64,000 nucleotides of DNA from NCBI GenBank assembly GCA_902779085.1, contig CACYZY010000001.1:248001-312000 (forward strand), in the 5' to 3' direction. The notes beneath the pieces were generated by a model, which was not told where the DNA came from, ran no database searches, and saw nothing but the letters and a program-made list of their open reading frames with translations. The position numbers and the translations under genes were made by a program. This DNA is from an uncultured Bacteroidales bacterium. GTDB lineage: Bacteria > Bacteroidota > Bacteroidia > Bacteroidales > Bacteroidaceae. Below, one piece after another: positions 44,498 through 54,841 of the stretch; the stretch's first letter is position 1, and each line of letters opens with the position of its first letter.

Positions 44498-47400
44498 ATG
44501 AAAAAACACATTATATTGATATTAGTTATCACTCTGATGTCTATACACATAAGTGCGATACCTCACTACTTTACCTCTTTTGATATGAAGAGCGGTTTGA
44601 GCAATAATTATGCTTCCTCAATTATTCAGGATAAGTATGGGATGATATGGATAGGTACTCGTAATGGTTTAAATCGTTATGATGGCAATTCTTTTATTTC
44701 ATACTTTAGCTCTAATGAAGAAGGAAATCTAATCAATAGCCAAGTCAACGCTCTTACTTTAAGCCCTGATAATGAACTATATATCAGTACTCATCAAGGT
44801 CTGGAACGCTATGACTATGAAAACGACATGTTCGTTTGTCTGGATTTTACGAGAGGAGTTCGGGTTAATAATGCGCTATTTGATAATAAAAAGAACATTT
44901 GGACTACTATCAATGGTTATTCTTTAGTAAAATATAATACAGAAACAGGTTTATCAATAACTTATCAGCTTAATGGAGAGGATATAACCCGAATCTATAT
45001 AACTTCAAAAGGTAAGGTTTGGGCTTGCAGTAGGAGAAATATTGCATGTTTTGACGAAGAAAATAATACCTTTGTTCCAATAGAAATGCCTGCATGGAAC
45101 GACTTAAATATTATGGATATTACTGCCATATGGGTCTCTGACAATGAATCTACCATTATAGTAGGTACAACAATGGACGGTATCAAACGTATTGATTTAG
45201 ATACTGGCATTGTACAAGATATAGTTTATAAAAGCGAGAATACACCAACTTATGCACGCTCTTTGTATCGTCATGGGAATAAAATTTACTGTGCTACAAG
45301 TAATGGTATATACATATATAATTTAGAGACTAATCTTGTAGAAGAAATAATAAAAAAGAATCGTAACGATATATACTCCTTGTCGAGTAATTTTATCGGT
45401 GCCATTCTTATTGATGATGAAGATGGGTTATGGGTATGTACTGATAATGGCGGTATAAACTATGCCCCAGCTTATTCTGCTTTCAATCGATATTATGAAA
45501 TCTCTCATAGTAATACAATTCATGGTGAAATCATTCATGATATTTGTCAAGATGAATATGGTAATATATGGATCGGGACCGAAGATTCAGGTGTGAACCA
45601 GTATAATATTGCGTCTGGTGAATATAAATACTTTGATGACTCAAATGGATTGTCGCAAGACTGCATTCACGGTTTGGTTCCCATTGGCAGAATGTTGTGG
45701 GTAGGTACACATTTGAATGGCATTGATTTGTTAGACATTCGTTCTGGGCGTATTGTCAATCATTATAACCTTACGAGAGGCCAGAGAAACAATAGCATTA
45801 TTGTATATATGTATAAGACGATGAAAGATGAATTGCTCGTGGCAACAACATCAGGTTTGTACAAATATAATCCGCAAAAAGATGCTTTTGAAATACAAGA
45901 CCTAACTTTCACAGAGAGGGCACAAACAATCTGCGAAGATCATGAAGGAACTTTGTGGGTTGGTTCAACAACAGGAAATCTAAACAGGAAAAGAAGAGGT
46001 GAAGAAGTTTTTCAATCGTTTTTCGTTGATAGCCTGATTATAAATTCACAAGCATCTATTAATCATATTATAGAAGATCATAATCATAATTTGTGGCTTG
46101 CGACTTCTATAGGTCTTTATATGCTAGACAATAAGACAACAGAGACAAAAGCATACAGACTAAATAGAGAGGGAACGGGTAAAATTACATATCGCATAGA
46201 AGAGGACAGTCAAAATAGCCTATGGGTCAGTACTGCTGACGGACTCGTCAAGTTTAATACGAAAACTAATACTTACGAAACATTCAGACAAGAGCACGGT
46301 TTACCTACTAACCAGTTCAATTATAATTCTTCACTTACGATGTCTGATGGGAAGATGTATTTTGGGACATTGAGGGGAATGATAGGCTTTTACCCAGAAG
46401 ACATAAGTATGATTATTGGCCAGTCTAAACAGTACATAACAGCACTGCACATCTTGAATGAAGGAAATAATGAAGAAACGGTAATTAATTTACTTAATCA
46501 AGAACATATTACACTAAAGAATAAGAATTCAACTTTTTATATTGAATTCGTGACTCCTGAATATAGAAAAATGGGGCGATTAACCTATTCATACAATATG
46601 CAAGGCAGTTCAGAGCAGTGGATAACAACTAATAGCAACAAGGCATACTATAGTGGGCTGCATTCTGGTAAATATATTTTTCAGTTAAAGGCTTCAAATC
46701 TTTCCGGTGATTGGAACAATCAGCCTAAAATATTGGAAATTATTATTCTTCCACCATGGTTTCATACCACTTTAGCACATATCGTTTACTCTATTCTCGG
46801 TATTCTTGCCATAATTTTGTTCATCTTAAGTTTAAAATGGCAGAATCGCAAAAAAATGAAGATGCTGATAGATGGTTTTGAAAATGAAAAAGAGAAAGAA
46901 ATATATCGATCAAAGATAGATTTCTTTATCAATGTAGCACATGAGATACGTACGCCTTTAACACTTATCAAGTTGCCATTAGAAAAAGTGATAAATGATA
47001 TTGAACTACCCAAGGAGGCAGAAAAATATCTAACTGTAATTCAAAAAAACACAAACAGGCTTAATAACTTGATAGATCAATTGCTTGACTTCAGAAAGAC
47101 CGAAACCGATGGCTATAAACTTAACTTCGTGAATCATGATATTATAGCCATAATTGACGAAATGTTTGCAAGATTTTATACTACTGGTGAGGCTCGATCA
47201 ATTACAATGCTCTTTACTCCTCCTGTCAAAGAGTTTTATGCATATATAGATAAAGAAGCATTTACAAAAATCATTAGTAATCTGCTTAACAATGCTATCA
47301 AGTATGCTGACAAGAAAGTTGTTATCAAGTTCTTTATCCCAAGCGACAATCATTTTGCAATTGATATTATGAATGATGGAGAACCTATCAAAAGTGGAGT

Positions 47401-48424
47401 AAGAGAGTTGATATTCAAACCTTTCTATCGAGCGGAGAATGCCGAAAGTCGCCAAGGCACAGGTCTGGGGCTGCCATTGGCTGCTTCATTAGCTAAGATG
47501 CATGGTGGGACATTAACTTTGGAAGATATTGACAATGGTATGACACTATTCCGCTTATTGCTCCCAACAAATCATCCCGAAGCAATAAGTTTCAAAATTA
47601 AGGAAGAAGAGCTCCCTGCTATTCAAGAGTCAGAAATCACATACCCCATATTACAATCCAGGGAAACTATCCTTATTGTTGAAGACAATGAGGAAATGCG
47701 AATCTTTGTGGCTGACATGCTGAAAGAAAACTATAATATTGTGCTTGCATCTCAAGGGAAAGAAGCCTTACAATATTTGAGGCAACAGGTTATTAACCTA
47801 ATCATTACTGATGTAATGATGCCCGTGATGGATGGTTTTGAATTACTAAAGGAAGTGAAAACCCATATTGAATTCAGCCATATTCCAGTCGTTGTACTGA
47901 CTGCAAGAAGCACTTTTGAAGCACGAATAGACGGCCTTTCATTAGGAGCCGATGCATATATTGACAAACCGTTCTCAATTGACTTATTAAAGACTCAAAT
48001 TAAAAACCTGCTAGACAATCGCAATAACATTCGGATGTATTATCTCAATACCCCAATGGCTAATGTGAAGACAATGGCATACTCTAAGACTGATGAAGAG
48101 TTTCTGATTCAACTTGACAATATCATTAACGAACACATAGACGACGTGGATCTTAATGTAGAGAAAATTGCTGACATGATGAATCTAAGCCGTCCGACTT
48201 TATATAGGAAGATTAGTGCAATTTCACAAGTTACCCCTAATAAGTTCATTAATATCATTCGTCTGAAAAAAGCAGCAGAGCTGTTGCAAAAAGGCGAAAT
48301 GAAAGTATATGAAGTCTCCGAGGCTGTAGGCTTTAGCTCTCAGTCCTATTTCAGCCGTGCATTCTTGGAACAGTTCGGTATTACACCTTCACAGTATATT
48401 AAAACTTGTCAAACTAATGATTAA
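44498..48424 (+). CDS. Hybrid two-component system regulator (HTCS) of the PUL
   Basis: A 1308-residue single-chain sensor-regulator. A signal peptide (MKKHIILILVITLMSIHISA) precedes a periplasmic double beta-propeller of Reg_prop repeats (DKYGMIWIGTRNGLNRYDG, DEYGNIWIGTEDSGVN) and a Y_Y_Y domain. A membrane span lies at about 755-780, then HisKA with His815 (NVAHEIRTPL), HATPase (NLLNNAIKYA; GTGLGLPLA), a receiver with Asp1105 (ITDVMMPVMDG) and a C-terminal AraC-type HTH (RPTLYRKISAISQVTP; EAVGFSSQSYFSRAF). It senses a periplasmic sugar signal and activates the PUL. Its codons look more AT-rich than those of the flanking housekeeping genes. Confidence 0.97.
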   Translation: MKKHIILILVITLMSIHISAIPHYFTSFDMKSGLSNNYASSIIQDKYGMIWIGTRNGLNRYDGNSFISYFSSNEEGNLINSQVNALTLSPDNELYISTHQGLERYDYENDMFVCLDFTRGVRVNNALFDNKKNIWTTINGYSLVKYNTETGLSITYQLNGEDITRIYITSKGKVWACSRRNIACFDEENNTFVPIEMPAWNDLNIMDITAIWVSDNESTIIVGTTMDGIKRIDLDTGIVQDIVYKSENTPTYARSLYRHGNKIYCATSNGIYIYNLETNLVEEIIKKNRNDIYSLSSNFIGAILIDDEDGLWVCTDNGGINYAPAYSAFNRYYEISHSNTIHGEIIHDICQDEYGNIWIGTEDSGVNQYNIASGEYKYFDDSNGLSQDCIHGLVPIGRMLWVGTHLNGIDLLDIRSGRIVNHYNLTRGQRNNSIIVYMYKTMKDELLVATTSGLYKYNPQKDAFEIQDLTFTERAQTICEDHEGTLWVGSTTGNLNRKRRGEEVFQSFFVDSLIINSQASINHIIEDHNHNLWLATSIGLYMLDNKTTETKAYRLNREGTGKITYRIEEDSQNSLWVSTADGLVKFNTKTNTYETFRQEHGLPTNQFNYNSSLTMSDGKMYFGTLRGMIGFYPEDISMIIGQSKQYITALHILNEGNNEETVINLLNQEHITLKNKNSTFYIEFVTPEYRKMGRLTYSYNMQGSSEQWITTNSNKAYYSGLHSGKYIFQLKASNLSGDWNNQPKILEIIILPPWFHTTLAHIVYSILGILAIILFILSLKWQNRKKMKMLIDGFENEKEKEIYRSKIDFFINVAHEIRTPLTLIKLPLEKVINDIELPKEAEKYLTVIQKNTNRLNNLIDQLLDFRKTETDGYKLNFVNHDIIAIIDEMFARFYTTGEARSITMLFTPPVKEFYAYIDKEAFTKIISNLLNNAIKYADKKVVIKFFIPSDNHFAIDIMNDGEPIKSGVRELIFKPFYRAENAESRQGTGLGLPLAASLAKMHGGTLTLEDIDNGMTLFRLLLPTNHPEAISFKIKEEELPAIQESEITYPILQSRETILIVEDNEEMRIFVADMLKENYNIVLASQGKEALQYLRQQVINLIITDVMMPVMDGFELLKEVKTHIEFSHIPVVVLTARSTFEARIDGLSLGADAYIDKPFSIDLLKTQIKNLLDNRNNIRMYYLNTPMANVKTMAYSKTDEEFLIQLDNIINEHIDDVDLNVEKIADMMNLSRPTLYRKISAISQVTPNKFINIIRLKKAAELLQKGEMKVYEVSEAVGFSSQSYFSRAFLEQFGITPSQYIKTCQTND

Positions 48425-48562
48425 GACATAGGTTATCACAAAAAAAGAACAAGTTTAAAGATTTAATTAATACAATCAAGTTCACTATCATCCCCGTTTT
48501 TTCTGTTCAACTGTTCGTTGTTCGTATTTGCCATACTATTTTATCATATTGAAGCTGCCCAT

Positions 48563-48630
48563 GAGATGAACCCCGAAAGTTTTTTTCTAACTTTTGGGGT
48601 TCATCTCGCCAACCTGCGAGGGATTTTCTT
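48563..48630. terminator. Composite bidirectional terminator
   Basis: A 19-bp near-perfect stem with arms 48563-48581 and 48589-48607 (one G-T pair, 7-base loop) is followed directly by a second hairpin CTCGC (48605-48609) / GCGAG (48616-48620) and a T-rich tract. It lies between the convergent HTCS and TonB-receptor genes. The second hairpin nearly repeats the terminator core at 32549-32570. Confidence 0.8.
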
Positions 48631-48648
48631 TTTAAATATAAGTGAAGG

Positions 48649-50904
48649 TTAGAAACTCAGTTTGGTAGTTAGCTCCAAAGTGAATGGGCGAATGAAGGTG
48701 CCTGCCATAACGTAATTCTTATAAGGTGTAGGGTCTGTTACCAAGTCGGCAGAGGCGATAGATCCGCTTGCACCTTTCTGGTTCAGGATGTTCACTACAC
48801 TGGCAGAGAAGCTTACATGGTTGTTCAGTTTGTAGTCAACGCCCCCGAAGGTTTCCCAACGCCCATTGAAGTAGAGTGAGTTGGTCTTGTTGATGTACTG
48901 CTTACTGAAATAGCGGGCACTTGCCCAAATGCGCCAGTCGCCGAAAGTGTAAGAAGGCTCAACCTCCAGTTCTACCTTAGAGAGTGCTGTGATGTTCTTG
49001 TTTGAGAAATCATATTCCTCTGTCACGCCATCACTGAAGGTATGTGATAGGTTGAAATTCTTGTATTTAGGATTACGGATGGTAAACATCAGATGCACGT
49101 TGAAACCCTTGAATGGCGTTAGTACAGCATCTGTTACCCAACCCAGCGTAGCCAGGTCGTAGGCAATCTGAGTAGTTACAGTCTCACGCATGCCAGCCTT
49201 GAGGTCGCCGGCGTCACGTACCAACACATGCTCAAAGTTGGGACGCTCTTGTCTGTTACTCATGGTGATGTTGGTGATCTGTGAAGTCAGGTCAATCCAC
49301 TTGTTTTTCCAATAGATACCACCACGCAGATAATGAACTGTTGAGGGCTTCAAAGTGGGATAATAAGCTGTTCCATAGTGGAAAAGCTGTGAGTGGATGG
49401 TGGCTGTAGAATACTCAGCCTGCAAACCGAAGCCAGGGAGCAGGGCAAGACGGCCACTGAAAATATATGAAGGGTTGATATGACCGTCGTCAAACTTTGT
49501 CCTCTTTGCCACGCCGTCATTCAGGTAGAATCCAGCATGACGTTTGTTGCCTGGCTCTTTATCCGCATGGGCTGCGGTGCCATGTTCTTTAATGTATTCC
49601 AGACGCACACCTCCATACAACCAAAGGCGGTTGCTCACATTCCACTCGTCAGATATCAAGCCGAATACCTTATGCTCATGACCATTGTAATACTCAATGT
49701 AGGTGTTGTAGTTATAACCCTTGTTGCCATTGAGCAGTAGTAGTTTCGGGTCTTTCTTCGCCTCATGGGCAAACATATACATAGAGGTATTGGTTCCTCC
49801 GTGGTTGAGCCAGTAGTCAACTTCAGCGCGCCATTTGTGACGCTGGTCTTTAGACTTGCCTGACAGCTCGGCATTGACCATCCAGAAATGATCAAAAGCA
49901 TCGAAATGCAACATGCGTCGTGCTTGTACTTTGCCTAAATAATCACGACCATCCTCATAGGTGTATCCGCTTCCTACAATAGCCTCGCTTACACCCATCA
50001 CTGTACTATTGGAACGGTAAGAATGACCACGTTTGTATTTGCTATGGACTGAGAGCTTCGTACCATTGTCCCACTGATAGTCGAGTACGAAGTTTACATT
50101 GTGTATCTTGTCTGTATTGGCCTTGTCAATGTGCTGTTCCATCATCTGGCCAGTCTCCATATCCATGAAAGTCACAATATTATTGGCAGGCAGATATTGG
50201 TCGGTTCCCAGCTTGAAGCCGTCATATTCCTTCACGCTACCGTCGCCTACAAAAATGAACGGTCCGAAGTTTTCGACGATACCTTTATATTGTGAAAACT
50301 GATAAATTAAGCCTGCTTTGCCTCGGCCCTCATCCCAAGTTTTAGAAATGCTGCCTTTGTAGAATTGAACACGGTCTTGCAGGGAGGTCATGTCCAAATG
50401 GTTGCTTCCTGGGTCGAAATTCTGATAGGTGCCCACGCTGAAGCCCCAACCTTTTCCTATAGGGGATGATAAGTTGGCATCAATGGCTTGACGTCCAAAA
50501 TGGTTGAGGGTGTAATTTACCTTTCCCTCAAATTTGTCACTTGCCAGTTTCGACTTACTGTCAACGCCGTATGCAATGGTGCCGTATTTCAATACCATAT
50601 CCTGAGGAGTCATGGTGCCGGCAGACTCGTGACTCACGCCACTATGCCATGATTTATAGGGGTATATTTGCAACATGTAGTGAGAAACAGGGAGACCATC
50701 TTCATATATGGTGGCCCAGTTGGCAGTAGGTAAACCCAGGGAGATCTGTCTGGGTTGCGAAGCAGATGCTGCATTCATCAGCATGTTTCTGTTACTACCC
50801 TCGCTGGAGGAGGTCCTTACACTGTCTTTCACCGCTTCTTGTGCGGATAAGCCTGTTACGAAAACAATAAGAACAGTTGTTAGAATAGTTCTTGGAAAGT
50901 TCAT
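48649..50904 (-). CDS. TonB-dependent outer-membrane receptor
   Basis: A 751-residue outer-membrane beta-barrel with a signal peptide (cleavage near LSAQ). It has no carboxypeptidase-D domain, a short plug-like N-terminal portion and many barrel strands ending in RPFTLELTTKLSF with a terminal Phe. It is shorter than a SusC and not paired with a SusD, so a metal, siderophore or other small-ligand receptor is more likely. The ligand cannot be predicted. It does not look like part of the PUL because a composite terminator separates it. Confidence 0.8.
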   Translation of the reverse strand: MNFPRTILTTVLIVFVTGLSAQEAVKDSVRTSSSEGSNRNMLMNAASASQPRQISLGLPTANWATIYEDGLPVSHYMLQIYPYKSWHSGVSHESAGTMTPQDMVLKYGTIAYGVDSKSKLASDKFEGKVNYTLNHFGRQAIDANLSSPIGKGWGFSVGTYQNFDPGSNHLDMTSLQDRVQFYKGSISKTWDEGRGKAGLIYQFSQYKGIVENFGPFIFVGDGSVKEYDGFKLGTDQYLPANNIVTFMDMETGQMMEQHIDKANTDKIHNVNFVLDYQWDNGTKLSVHSKYKRGHSYRSNSTVMGVSEAIVGSGYTYEDGRDYLGKVQARRMLHFDAFDHFWMVNAELSGKSKDQRHKWRAEVDYWLNHGGTNTSMYMFAHEAKKDPKLLLLNGNKGYNYNTYIEYYNGHEHKVFGLISDEWNVSNRLWLYGGVRLEYIKEHGTAAHADKEPGNKRHAGFYLNDGVAKRTKFDDGHINPSYIFSGRLALLPGFGLQAEYSTATIHSQLFHYGTAYYPTLKPSTVHYLRGGIYWKNKWIDLTSQITNITMSNRQERPNFEHVLVRDAGDLKAGMRETVTTQIAYDLATLGWVTDAVLTPFKGFNVHLMFTIRNPKYKNFNLSHTFSDGVTEEYDFSNKNITALSKVELEVEPSYTFGDWRIWASARYFSKQYINKTNSLYFNGRWETFGGVDYKLNNHVSFSASVVNILNQKGASGSIASADLVTDPTPYKNYVMAGTFIRPFTLELTTKLSF

Positions 50905-51028
50905 ATTTAAAAGGTATTATTATTCAATTTGCAAAATTAATGATAATAATTGGTGTAGACATAACCATTTTTCCCGTAGTATTTACCTATATTACGGATT
51001 ATAGATGGGGAAACGCTATCACTAAGTA

Positions 51029-52912
51029 CTATTCTGTAGTCAAACACGTGATGCTATCTAAAAGTTTGTGATAGAAAGGGTGTTTGCCGAGGGTGGAGGC
51101 ATCACCTAATATGACCAACTTCATGCGGGCACGGGTAATTGCCACATTCATGCGGCGCAGGTCACGCAGGAAACCAATCTGGCCATCTTCGTTTGCTCGC
51201 ACCAGACTGATGAATATCACATCCCGTTCCTGTCCTTGGAAGCCGTCTACTGTATTCACCGTAAACAAGTGGCGATAGGGGTGAAGGGCTTCGCTGCCTT
51301 TTATCTTTCCTCGTAAGTATTGCACTTGTGCCTTGTAGGGGGAAATAATGCCGAAATCGATGCGCTCATCCAATATACGTTCCCCGCCAATTTTATTGAT
51401 GTAGGCTTCCAAGTGCTGGAGCAGCAGGTTTGCTTCGTCTTTGTTAATACGTCCGAAGGTTTCTCCTACAAACTGTTCCTTAAAATCCATCGCGGAAGTA
51501 TCTATCCAGGAGATAGGCGTATCGAGGTCGAGGATGCTACGATGGCGCACCTCTGGAGCTGCCTCCAGCTCACCGTTGTAGAACCATTCAGAGGAGAACT
51601 TCATGATGTCCTCATGCATGCGATATTGCACTTTCAGCAAGGAAACTGTTTCGGGTTTGTTGGCAACAATCGTTTCCATCAAGGTCTTTTCTAATCCGCC
51701 TTTGGCAGCTTCGTAGCACTTGATGGTGGGAGGTAACTGACAATGATCGCCTGCAAGGATGACTCTGTCGGCTTTGCGAATAGCTATCCAACATGCAGCT
51801 TCGAGTGCTTGTGCGGCCTCATCAATAAACAATGTGCCGAAGTGCATGCCTCCTAAAAGGCGGTGGTTGCTACTTACCAGTGTGGAAGCAATTACATGGG
51901 CAGAGTCAAACAATTCTGCATTAATTTGCACTTCCAATGCCACTGCTCTGTCTTTCAGGCGGCTAATGCGGCTGCGGATGCCATCCCGTTCTTCACGGCT
52001 AACTTTGCGGCGCTTGCCTTGCAACTGACGTAACTCTTTGCGGATGCTCCATAGTTCAGTGTAGGAAGGGTGGTTCTCAAAACGCCGCTCATAGGTAAAT
52101 GACAGCATCTTGTCATTCACACGCGATGGGTTACCTATTCGCAAAACGTTTACGCCACGATCTACAAGTTTCTCCGATATCCAATCTACGGCCATATTGC
52201 TTTGCGCGCATACCAAAACTTGTGGTTCACGATGCAGCGTCTCATAAATGGCTTCTACCAGTGTGGTGGTTTTGCCTGTGCCAGGAGGGCCATGTACCAC
52301 AGCCACATCTCTGGTGCAAAGAACTTTGTTTACAGCAGTTTCTTGAGTAGGGTTCAACCAGGGGAAGCCTATGGGGTAGAGTTCACGAAAACCTGCTTTA
52401 GTAGTACCTAAGATGATATCTTTTAGCTCGGCTAATCGGGTACCTTTGGCTTTTAATACATCTGCCAAAGCCTCAAACATTGTCTGGTAGCTGGTCTCGT
52501 CAAAATAGAGCTGAACTCCCAAGTTGTCAGCATTCTGTAGCTCCATGACTGCATTGCCACCAGGCATCACTATCACCATGCGTGCCTCATCGGCATAGCT
52601 TACTGACCCGAGGAATGTATAATAAGAAAGATTGCCCGTCGCGCTTTGTTTGAAAAAGCAGACGGGCTTACCATATTCAAATCCGTGTTCTATATCAGTA
52701 TCTTCGCTGCGGGTAATTTCAATTACCAGTTGGTTCAGCGAATTATAGAAACTACGCCCTGCAGTGCAAGGATACCAGCACATACCTCGTTTCACCTTGC
52801 GCGTCACTCCCATAGTTTCAGTTTGCCGCTGAAACTCCTGCTTCTCATATTCGTATTCCATGCGAAGCAGTAGTTGTTGTCGCTGGAGGTGCAGTATTGG
52901 GCTATCGGCCAT
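51029..52912 (-). CDS. SF1B helicase (IGHMBP2/UPF1-like)
   Basis: A 627-residue superfamily 1 DNA/RNA helicase. Motif I is GPPGTGKTT with Lys214, motif II is FIDEAAQALE, motif III is GDHCQLPPT, motif IV is QYRMHEDIMKF, and motifs V-VI are TVDGFQGQERDVIFISLVR and MNVAITRARMKL. The N-terminal part resembles the oligonucleotide-binding domain of the SMUBP-2 group. The biological role in Bacteroidetes is unknown, probably nucleic acid repair or RNA metabolism. It is followed on the same strand by unrelated housekeeping genes upstream (pfkA at 52914), with only 1 base between. Confidence 0.92.
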   Translation of the reverse strand: MADSPILHLQRQQLLLRMEYEYEKQEFQRQTETMGVTRKVKRGMCWYPCTAGRSFYNSLNQLVIEITRSEDTDIEHGFEYGKPVCFFKQSATGNLSYYTFLGSVSYADEARMVIVMPGGNAVMELQNADNLGVQLYFDETSYQTMFEALADVLKAKGTRLAELKDIILGTTKAGFRELYPIGFPWLNPTQETAVNKVLCTRDVAVVHGPPGTGKTTTLVEAIYETLHREPQVLVCAQSNMAVDWISEKLVDRGVNVLRIGNPSRVNDKMLSFTYERRFENHPSYTELWSIRKELRQLQGKRRKVSREERDGIRSRISRLKDRAVALEVQINAELFDSAHVIASTLVSSNHRLLGGMHFGTLFIDEAAQALEAACWIAIRKADRVILAGDHCQLPPTIKCYEAAKGGLEKTLMETIVANKPETVSLLKVQYRMHEDIMKFSSEWFYNGELEAAPEVRHRSILDLDTPISWIDTSAMDFKEQFVGETFGRINKDEANLLLQHLEAYINKIGGERILDERIDFGIISPYKAQVQYLRGKIKGSEALHPYRHLFTVNTVDGFQGQERDVIFISLVRANEDGQIGFLRDLRRMNVAITRARMKLVILGDASTLGKHPFYHKLLDSITCLTTE

Positions 52913-52913
52913 T

Positions 52914-53894
52914 TCAGATAGAGAGAGTTCTCAACACTTCTACCAACTGACGATCAATGGTCTTGTCGAACTTGATGGCACGGCTAAATGGTACGTACAC
53001 CACTTGATCATTCTTCAGACCGCACATCACATTTCGCTGCCCTTCCATCAAAGCATCAATAGCTGCAGCTCCCAAACGACTGGCCAAAATACGGTCATGT
53101 GCCGTTGGACTGCCGCCTCGTTGCAGGTGGCCCAAGATGGTAACACGTACATCATATTGTGGGTACTCGTTTTTTACACGTTCGGCATAATGCATCGCAC
53201 CACCTGTGAGTTCACTCTCAGCCACAATTACGATACTACTGTTCTTAGACTTGCGAAAACCATTTTTGATGAATTCTTCCAACTGGTCAACCTCGGTGGC
53301 AAATTCAGGAATAATGGCAGCTTCGCACCCAGCAGCTATAGCACTATTTAAAGCTAGGAAACCGGCATCGCGCCCCATTACTTCTACAAAGAACAGGCGC
53401 TCGTGGCTGGTTGCAGTATCGCGGATTTTGTCGACACATTCCAAAATGGTATTCAACGCTGTATCATAGCCTATGGTGGAGTCGGTACCATAAAGGTCGT
53501 TGTCGATGGTCCCAGGTAAACCGATGCAAGGCACATCGAACTCCTTAGCAAATTGTAATGCACCTGTCAGAGAACCGTCACCGCCTATCACTACTAAGGC
53601 ATCAATGCCCTCCTTTTTCATGTTTTCATAGGCAATCTGACGACCTTCTGGTGTGCGGAATTCCTGACAGCGAGCAGTCTTCAGAATGGTACCACCCAAT
53701 TGGATGATGTTGCTAACATTTTGACTTTTAAACTCAACGATTTCGCCTGTTACCAAACCTTTGTAACCTCTATAGATACCCTTTACTTTCAGGCCGTGAT
53801 AGATGGCACAACGTGTCACCGCACGAATGGCTGCATTCATGCCAGGAGCATCACCACCTGATGTCAAGATACCGATACATTTGATTTCTGCCAT
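52914..53894 (-). CDS. pfkA: ATP-dependent 6-phosphofructokinase (classical)
   Basis: A 326-residue phosphofructokinase with classical ATP-type signatures: GGDGSLTGA at 104-112 and PGTIDND at 127-133, with [17 protein letters not shown] at the N-terminus and [12 protein letters not shown] later. It is the canonical glycolytic isoform, in contrast to the GGNGT/PKTIDND enzyme at 5642-6655. The helicase gene follows after one base, so the two may be cotranscribed. Confidence 0.97.
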   Translation of the reverse strand: MAEIKCIGILTSGGDAPGMNAAIRAVTRCAIYHGLKVKGIYRGYKGLVTGEIVEFKSQNVSNIIQLGGTILKTARCQEFRTPEGRQIAYENMKKEGIDALVVIGGDGSLTGALQFAKEFDVPCIGLPGTIDNDLYGTDSTIGYDTALNTILECVDKIRDTATSHERLFFVEVMGRDAGFLALNSAIAAGCEAAIIPEFATEVDQLEEFIKNGFRKSKNSSIVIVAESELTGGAMHYAERVKNEYPQYDVRVTILGHLQRGGSPTAHDRILASRLGAAAIDALMEGQRNVMCGLKNDQVVYVPFSRAIKFDKTIDRQLVEVLRTLSI

Positions 53895-53962
53895 ACTACT
53901 ATGTTGTTAAATTGTACATTCTTTTTGCAAAGATACGATTATCGAGAATAAAAACAAAAAAA

Positions 53963-54841
53963 TTACCTTCCTTCTGAATCACCTAATTTGTCGATAATGG
54001 CCTTTTGGATGGATTCCATGAGCCATTTTGGAGTAGATGTGGCACCGCAGATACCTATTGATTGAACGTCTTTCAATAGATTCCAGTCTATTTCACGTGC
54101 ACTGTCGATGAAACAAGTGTTGGGATTGACAGTTTGGCACTCGTGGAAGAATATTCTTCCATTAGAACTTTTTTTGCCGCTCACGAAGAACACAAGGTCG
54201 TGTGCTGCCGCAAACTTACGGATATTAGGAATACGGTTGGCGACCTGTCGGCAAATGGTGTCGGCATATTCAAACGTAGCTCCATTCGAAATGTGCTGCT
54301 TGATGTATTCCACAATCTTTCTAAATTCCTCAAGTGACTTGGTGGTTTGTGAAAACAGAAATATGCTTTTGCTCATATCAAGCTGCTTTGCCTCTTCCAA
54401 ACTTTCTATCACAATGGCCTTGCCTTGTGTTTGCCCCACAAGACCCAACACCTCAGCATGACCGTTCTTCCCGAATATTACAATTTGCGCTTCAGGATCT
54501 GGTTTGGTGTTATAAGCCTCGTTAATACGTTGCTGCAATTTCAGTACCACAGGACAAGTAGCATCAATGATTTCTATATTGTTACGTCGTGCAGTTTCGT
54601 AGGTCGATGGTGGCTCTCCATGAGCACGTAACAATACTTTTGCATCGTGCAACTGATTGAATTGTTCATGGTCAATAGTTATAAGTCCCAATTCACAGAG
54701 TCTATCTACCTCTCGATTGTTGTGCACAATGTCTCCTAAACAGTAGAGTGGCCCACCTTTTGCAAGTTCTTCCTCCGCTTTATGGATGGCTGTCACCACT
54801 CCATGACAAAAGCCTGATCCGTTGTCAATCTCGATTTTCAA
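53963..54841 (-). CDS. ispH: 4-hydroxy-3-methylbut-2-enyl diphosphate reductase (IspH)
   Basis: A 292-residue [4Fe-4S] enzyme, last step of the MEP isoprenoid pathway. All three cluster cysteines fall at the E. coli positions: Cys12 (SGFCHGV), Cys96 (DATCPVV) and Cys197 (DTICRQV). His40, His74 and the STPKW C-terminal segment also match. The start is TTG at 54841: an in-frame stop lies a few codons upstream with no ATG between. The gene overlaps the cmk 3' end by 17 bases, so expression is probably coupled to cmk. Confidence 0.95.
   Translation of the reverse strand: MKIEIDNGSGFCHGVVTAIHKAEEELAKGGPLYCLGDIVHNNREVDRLCELGLITIDHEQFNQLHDAKVLLRAHGEPPSTYETARRNNIEIIDATCPVVLKLQQRINEAYNTKPDPEAQIVIFGKNGHAEVLGLVGQTQGKAIVIESLEEAKQLDMSKSIFLFSQTTKSLEEFRKIVEYIKQHISNGATFEYADTICRQVANRIPNIRKFAAAHDLVFFVSGKKSSNGRIFFHECQTVNPNTCFIDSAREIDWNLLKDVQSIGICGATSTPKWLMESIQKAIIDKLGDSEGR

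Noticed and set aside
48649-50904. Including the TonB receptor in the PUL
   Set aside because: It is separated from the HTCS by a composite bidirectional terminator, has no SusD partner and lacks the SusC N-terminal domain.
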